Part shown: piece after piece, positions 17,592 to 20,942 of the stretch | Numbering within the stretch: position 1 is the first letter of the stretch | Layout: each line of letters opens with the position of its first letter | From: Gnetum montanum | Lineage: Eukaryota; Streptophyta; Gnetopsida; Gnetales; Gnetaceae | NCBI GenBank assembly: GCA_015680685.1 | Contig: MNCI01007937.1 | Span: 251,290 to 272,231 of the forward strand | Direction: 5' to 3' | Length of the DNA: 20,942 nucleotides | Made by a program: the position numbers and the translations under genes | The notes under the pieces: generated by a model | What the model was told of the DNA's origin: nothing | The model's input: only the letters and a program-made list of their open reading frames with translations | Databases searched by the model: none

Positions 17592-18760
17592 CCCATGATC
17601 CCATCAGAGGATACACAGTAACTTTTAAAAAACACAAATATACATAATTAAAATAAATTTAAAAAGAAAAGTCCAAAGTGGGGACTAATCACAGTCAGAC
17701 CCAACCCATTCCCAAATCACCATTCCATGCCCATCACCTGGTGGTGGCCCATGCCACTCTAGTAGTACCCCATTAGAAATCTTTTTCCTTGAAAAATTCT
17801 AATTTACAGATATAAAATTGTCACCTAGTTCACAATTTTGTTTAAAGATTCAATTAATCAGTGCAATTTTCCAAGAAACACAAGATACTGGCAATTAAAA
17901 TTTGTCCAAAAATCAGTGTGATAAAAAGTACTTAAAACTTTCAAATCTATCTTAGTTGATTCAGACATTGCAATTTCCCAGAGATAAAAACATGTCAGAA
18001 ACAAAACTAATTTGTATTTTTATAGGATCATGGCATATTTGCAGGTGGACAAGTCGTTAGATTCAAACGGATAGCAAAAATCCATGAACCATATTTCAAC
18101 CAACTCCAAATTGAAACCATATAAACGTTCATCAAAACTCCCCTCCAAAACCAAAAATTGATACTACCAAAACATTTCCCAAGATTTCCCAGTATTGCAT
18201 ATGCTCATCCCAATGCATCTGGACCGTCTATGGAGATCGGACGGCTGTGAGTGCCAGCATGTGCAGAGGCCCATGTTTTGACTTTCTTGGCCGTGGGTGG
18301 TAAAAGCCGGAAAAGCCCAAACGAAACTGAACCAAGGTGGGTCCCACAACCACTCAGGGACATGTCAGATTTTGCTGCACAGATTCCGTACACGTGGGCC
18401 CACCATGGGCCAAGGCCCGTATGTGACGATGTGGCCGTAGGGCAGCATAAATTTTGGTATGAAAACCTTATAATAAAGTGTGTGCACATATATTGGGTAT
18501 CATGCTACCTTGTATTTCTTTGTATACGATGTTGATGTGTTTGTCCCAACACCATGGCACATGGTAATTTTGATGCCTTGGGTATTCTAACGTTGCTCCT
18601 CAATGATTTCTTCGATTTTGTTTGGTATGAGGATGTCACACTCAATGAATGCTGATTGTAGTGCCTCTAGGGATAGAGGGACATAGTGACCAAACTTAGG
18701 TCAAATCCAGGTGGAATGAGACCTCTTATTAGAGTTCCCAATAGGTAAGCAACCAAGATG
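17592..18760. other. Upstream region of the bHLH-MYC_N gene; no other gene seen
   Basis: AT-rich for 500 bases, then a GC-richer island (about 18200-18440) with palindromic motifs. Open frames of 61-94 codons in the island lie on both strands and look accidental. Nothing recognisable was found in 18,440-18,760. Confidence 0.5.
18337..18403. promoter_or_regulatory. TCP-type and G-box palindromes
   Basis: GTGGGTCCCAC at 18337-18347 and GTGGGCCCAC at 18394-18403 match the GTGGGNCC/GGNCCCAC form bound by plant TCP factors. A G-box CACGTG (18391-18396) overlaps the second. They lie 850-915 bases upstream of the gene's ATG; whether they serve it is unknown. Confidence 0.4.
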
Positions 18761-18763
18761 TTA

Positions 18764-18916
18764 TAGCCACCGTAAACAATGGAAATGGAAAGGATCCATG
18801 AGTGTTAAGGAAGATCTAACATTTTTGCTTTCCATATCTTGTTCTAGCTACTATAAACATTGGAAATGGATTCATAATAAATGTTGAGGAAGATCCAACT
18901 TTCTATTTACCATATC
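18764..18916 (+). repeat. Imperfect direct repeat, two copies of about 73 bases
   Basis: Copies 18764-18838 and 18845-18916 share TAGCYAC.RTAAACA.TGGAAATGGA, then GTT.AGGAAGATC.AAC and a CCATATC end. The offset is 81 bases. No protein frame was found. Confidence 0.6.
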
Positions 18917-19009
18917 ATCATATTAATAATGATTTTTCTTTTATTAAGTTTAGTAAGATTATTATTATAATTTAGTTATATGGTAGCCTTTTTATATATA
19001 TAACAATAA

Positions 19010-19138
19010 GGTGCTAGCCTATTGGTAAGACTCTTGATTTGAAAACTTAAAGTTATCAATTCAATTTTGATGGGTAATACTAAGTTATAAAGTTCTAGTT
19101 TGACTTATGTCTTAGGGGAATATATTGTTAAAAAAATG
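19010..19138 (+). mobile_element. Decayed tRNA-derived SINE
   Basis: GGTGCTAGCCTATTGGTAAG begins it, with an A-box-like TAGCCTATTGG at 19015-19025. A B-box-like AATTCAATTTT lies at 19058-19068, 33 bases later. This is the spacing and order of an internal RNA polymerase III promoter. Differences from the GGTTCRANNCC consensus are G-to-A and C-to-T. The right end is taken at the A-run near 19130; no target-site duplication was found. Confidence 0.5.
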
Positions 19139-19242
19139 TTTTAAGTTCCAAAACCCTATGTACTAGGCTTATTTTTTAGGAAGCTAATATAGGTGTATCC
19201 CAAGACATATGTTTAAAAAATGTTTGGAGTCTGATGAGTCAT

Positions 19243-19352
19243 GATATCGCTACCGTGATATCACAGCCGTGATATCGCATGGGCTACGATATCGCATACG
19301 CGATATCACGGCCACGATATCGCATCAGTTGCGATATCACGTACGCGATATC
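19243..19352. repeat. GATATC array in the element 3 LTR, 45-base higher-order period
   Basis: Eight GATATC palindromes start at 19243, 19257, 19271, 19288, 19302, 19316, 19333 and 19347, spaced 14, 14, 17, 14, 14, 17, 14. The flanks are mostly GC and AC, so that the last forms the palindrome GCGATATCGC. The array lies just upstream of the TATA box. Confidence 0.9.
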
Positions 19353-19370
19353 GCGGCCTGCCTCAATTTC

Positions 19371-19378
19371 TATAAATA
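19371..19378 (+). promoter_or_regulatory. TATA box of the element 3 LTR
   Basis: TATAAATA within TTCTATAAATAAG, 139 bases from the LTR start. The matching box in element 2 is at 67 bases; the GATATC array accounts for the difference. Confidence 0.6.
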
Positions 19379-19963
19379 AGAGGTAGCTTTCCTTGTTCTA
19401 GTAGTTAGTTCTTAGTTCCTTACCCAAACTCTTGCAATTTTTCCTTCTTAGAGTTAGAATTATTTCCTCGTGTATGCCCACAATGTGGTGATTGTAATTA
19501 TATGACATCCTTATTCAAGTGACGTACTTGGACACGCACATGACCGGAGATAAAGATCAAGATTACTTCATCATTGCAACATTCACTTAGCTTAATTATT
19601 TAATTAATTGTTATTTACTGCTTTCCTACTTAATCTCTTCTCACCCTTAAATTCCTATTAAACGCAAAATGAGTACGACTTGATTACAAGCATTTAAGTG
19701 TCACTACTTGGTAACCCAGTAGCATACCTAGGATCTACGCTTGGTAATCCCAGTGGTAGTCGTGCACGAAGTCCAAGATGTGTACGGATAATCAAGGAAT
19801 GGATGCTCATTGCACTTAGGCTAGTTTAGATTCTCTCTCACCCTTTCCTCCTAGCTTAGTTAATCTTATTTTCCATTACCTTCAGCAGTAGTGTTAGATT
19901 AGAAACCACATCATACACCTCACTCTGGACTAAACCATACGTGATAAAGATAATACTAGTCCA

Positions 19964-20024
19964 NGCAAAAATGCCATACCTAGTGAGGAAATTCATTGGA
20001 GAACTGACGAATTATATGACAATN
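19964..20024. other. Suspected assembly insertion: N-bracketed exact copy of downstream sequence
   Basis: Bases 19966-20023 are identical to 20207-20264 (58 bases). An N stands at 19964 and at 20024, on either side. In the element 2 LTR the matching place has only about nine bases between TAGGCCCA and ATCGGATCA. Confidence 0.7.
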
Positions 20025-20090
20025 AACCGGATCGCGCTTGTAACACTCGTATTCATATGGTTGACTGTAGGGGTGCCTCGCCACTCATCA

Positions 20091-20109
20091 TTAGTGCCGT
20101 TGCTGGGGA
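20091..20109 (+). other. Primer binding site of element 3 (tRNA-Asp type)
   Basis: TTAGTGCCGTTGCTGGGGA directly follows the LTR end CTCATCA. It differs from TTGGCGCCGTTGCCGGGGA, the complement of the plant tRNA-Asp 3' end plus one base, at three positions, all G-to-A or C-to-T. Confidence 0.82.
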
Positions 20110-20206
20110 CGGTGCTAGTTATCTAGATTAGTTATATCATACAAGGTCACTATATAGGAATTAACGATATATCTTTTAAGAAGAATTAATTACAAAAAGT
20201 CACATA

Positions 20207-20264
20207 CAAAAATGCCATACCTAGTGAGGAAATTCATTGGAGAACTGACGAATTATATGACAAT
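20207..20264. repeat. Second copy of the 58-base exact duplicate
   Basis: Identical to 19966-20023, 241 bases downstream. This copy continues without ambiguity into the internal region of element 3 and is probably the genuine location. Confidence 0.85.
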
Positions 20265-20918
20265 GAAGATTGGAGTACGCAATCTAAGGTGGGGGTTTCT
20301 TATAAACATAAATGAAGGCAACATTGTCCCAACGCATGAAAGCATAACTTACTCGATGACGATGAACCCCCACTAGCCACTACAAGCCTAATGCAAATAC
20401 AAGAGGTTGTTTGAATCTCCCGTAGGCATCGTAAAGAAAGCCGCCTACCCAAGCTCGATTTAAACAACTTCCCTACTTTCTCATGAGGCTATGACTAAGA
20501 TCTGCATCAACATTTACAAGCCTTTTACAACGCCTGCACATGGAACAACATTGATAACNCAGAAGGAGAAATGGCTAGATGGGAGAGTGTTGAAAAACAT
20601 CAACGAGACCAAACTTTCAACTTACCAGAGGTCCATGATCATAAAAAGGAGAAATCGACTTATCATAAGGAGAAAGAACCATCTTTGCCAATACAACAAT
20701 CATTAGAGGAAGTCGAGGCAAAGATCAATAAGATGTTGGAATGGACGTATAAAAAATGTGGAGAAGTTATTGATATTATTGGATATAGAGTTTTGACAAC
20801 TCGAGAAGCAGGACAAAATATCATTAGACATTCGGAAAGAAGGAATGAAGAAAATATGAGCTCAACTGCCAATCATATGTATGAATGCAACATATGCCTG
20901 TACGATCACCCCAAGTGA
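20208..20918 (+). pseudogene. gag: Truncated, stop-containing gag of element 3
   Basis: One frame from about 20208 runs to 20918 with a handful of stops (about 20310-20490). The last 115 codons (20571-20918) are open. The open part is Lys/Glu-rich and includes SLEEVEAKINKMLEW, then CNICLYDHPK before two adjacent TGA codons (20916-20921). Element 2 gag has SKLMAKVD in a similar place and CDVCQYEHPKGC as its cysteine motif. Both share C-x2-C-x-Y-x-HPK, so I read this as the C-terminal part of the same gag. No capsid domain lies before it. The ATG at 20571 is arbitrary; an N occurs at 20559. Confidence 0.5.
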
Positions 20919-20942
20919 TGAGACGCGACTTGCACTGGGCCG

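Larger units (their letters stand above)
19232..20090 (+). mobile_element. 5' LTR of element 3 (859 bases as assembled)
   Basis: It starts TGATGAGTCATG and ends CGCCACTCATCA, with the 6-base inverted ends TGATGA/TCATCA seen in element 2. The primer binding site follows at once. A TATAAATA box lies at 19371-19378. The U3 part before it holds a GATATC array that element 2 lacks. A 59-base stretch bracketed by single Ns (19964 and 20024) breaks the LTR; without it the length (about 800) is close to the 815 of element 2. Confidence 0.78.
19232..20942 (+). mobile_element. Element 3: Athila-like LTR retrotransposon, 5' part, cut by window end
   Basis: LTR, primer binding site and the beginning of the internal region are present. 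The LTR ends, primer type and a shared gag cysteine motif place it in the family of element 2, in opposite orientation. In element 2 about 1.95 kb separate the primer site from the cysteine motif, here only about 0.8 kb, so roughly 1.1 kb of gag, including the capsid domain, is missing. Confidence 0.7.

Noticed and set aside
18205-18535. 94-codon frames on both strands in the GC-rich island
   Set aside because: No family resemblance; open frames on both strands of a GC-rich island are expected by chance.

Overview
The window looks like nuclear DNA from a flowering plant. It holds one intact-looking, seven-exon plant gene with short GT-AG introns (about 97 to 498 bases), surrounded by several decayed Ty3/gypsy-type LTR retrotransposons. 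I cannot name the species. There is no sign of prokaryotic or organellar genes, rRNA or CRISPR.

Layout. (1) Bases 1 to about 7,110, + strand: the 3' part of a Tat-lineage Ty3 element, called element 1. A broken pol (reverse transcriptase, RNase H, a second archaeal-type RNase H, integrase) runs 658-4129. It is followed by an eight-unit tandem repeat and a long untranslated and LTR-like region with striking GCTACGCT/AGCGTAGC hairpins and a TATAAATA box. (2) About 7,110-11,436, - strand: element 2, Athila-like. It has an LTR (10622-11436), a tRNA-Asp-type primer binding site, a stop-riddled gag and a protease remnant, and it is cut off near 7.1 kb where element 1 abuts it. (3) 11,437-13,650: repeat-rich sequence without genes. 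It holds the same hairpin family, two sets of short tandem repeats and a - strand TATAAATA box, and is probably an old LTR or other element. (4) 13,650-15,104: AT-rich 3' flank of the gene. (5) 15,105-17,489, - strand: a 419-residue bHLH-MYC_N-domain protein of the RSS3/LHW-like kind without a bHLH domain, with its upstream region reaching to about 19 kb. That upstream region contains TCP/G-box-like palindromes, a direct repeat and a decayed tRNA-derived SINE. (6) 19,232 to the end, + strand: the 5' LTR, primer binding site and truncated gag of element 3, which belongs to the same family as element 2 but points the other way.

Elements 2 and 3 share matching LTR ends (TGATGA...TCATCA), the same primer binding site and a related cysteine motif in gag. 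They flank the host gene in opposite orientations about 9 kb apart. None of the elements looks able to move on its own: all carry stops, and many lesions are C-to-T or G-to-A changes of the kind left by cytosine methylation.

The most unusual signals are structural rather than new proteins. They are a GATATC array with a 14-14-17 (45 base) rhythm in the element 3 LTR, the hairpin family shared between 5.7-6.0 kb and 12.8-13.4 kb, and an exact 58-base duplicate bracketed by single Ns that probably marks an assembly error.
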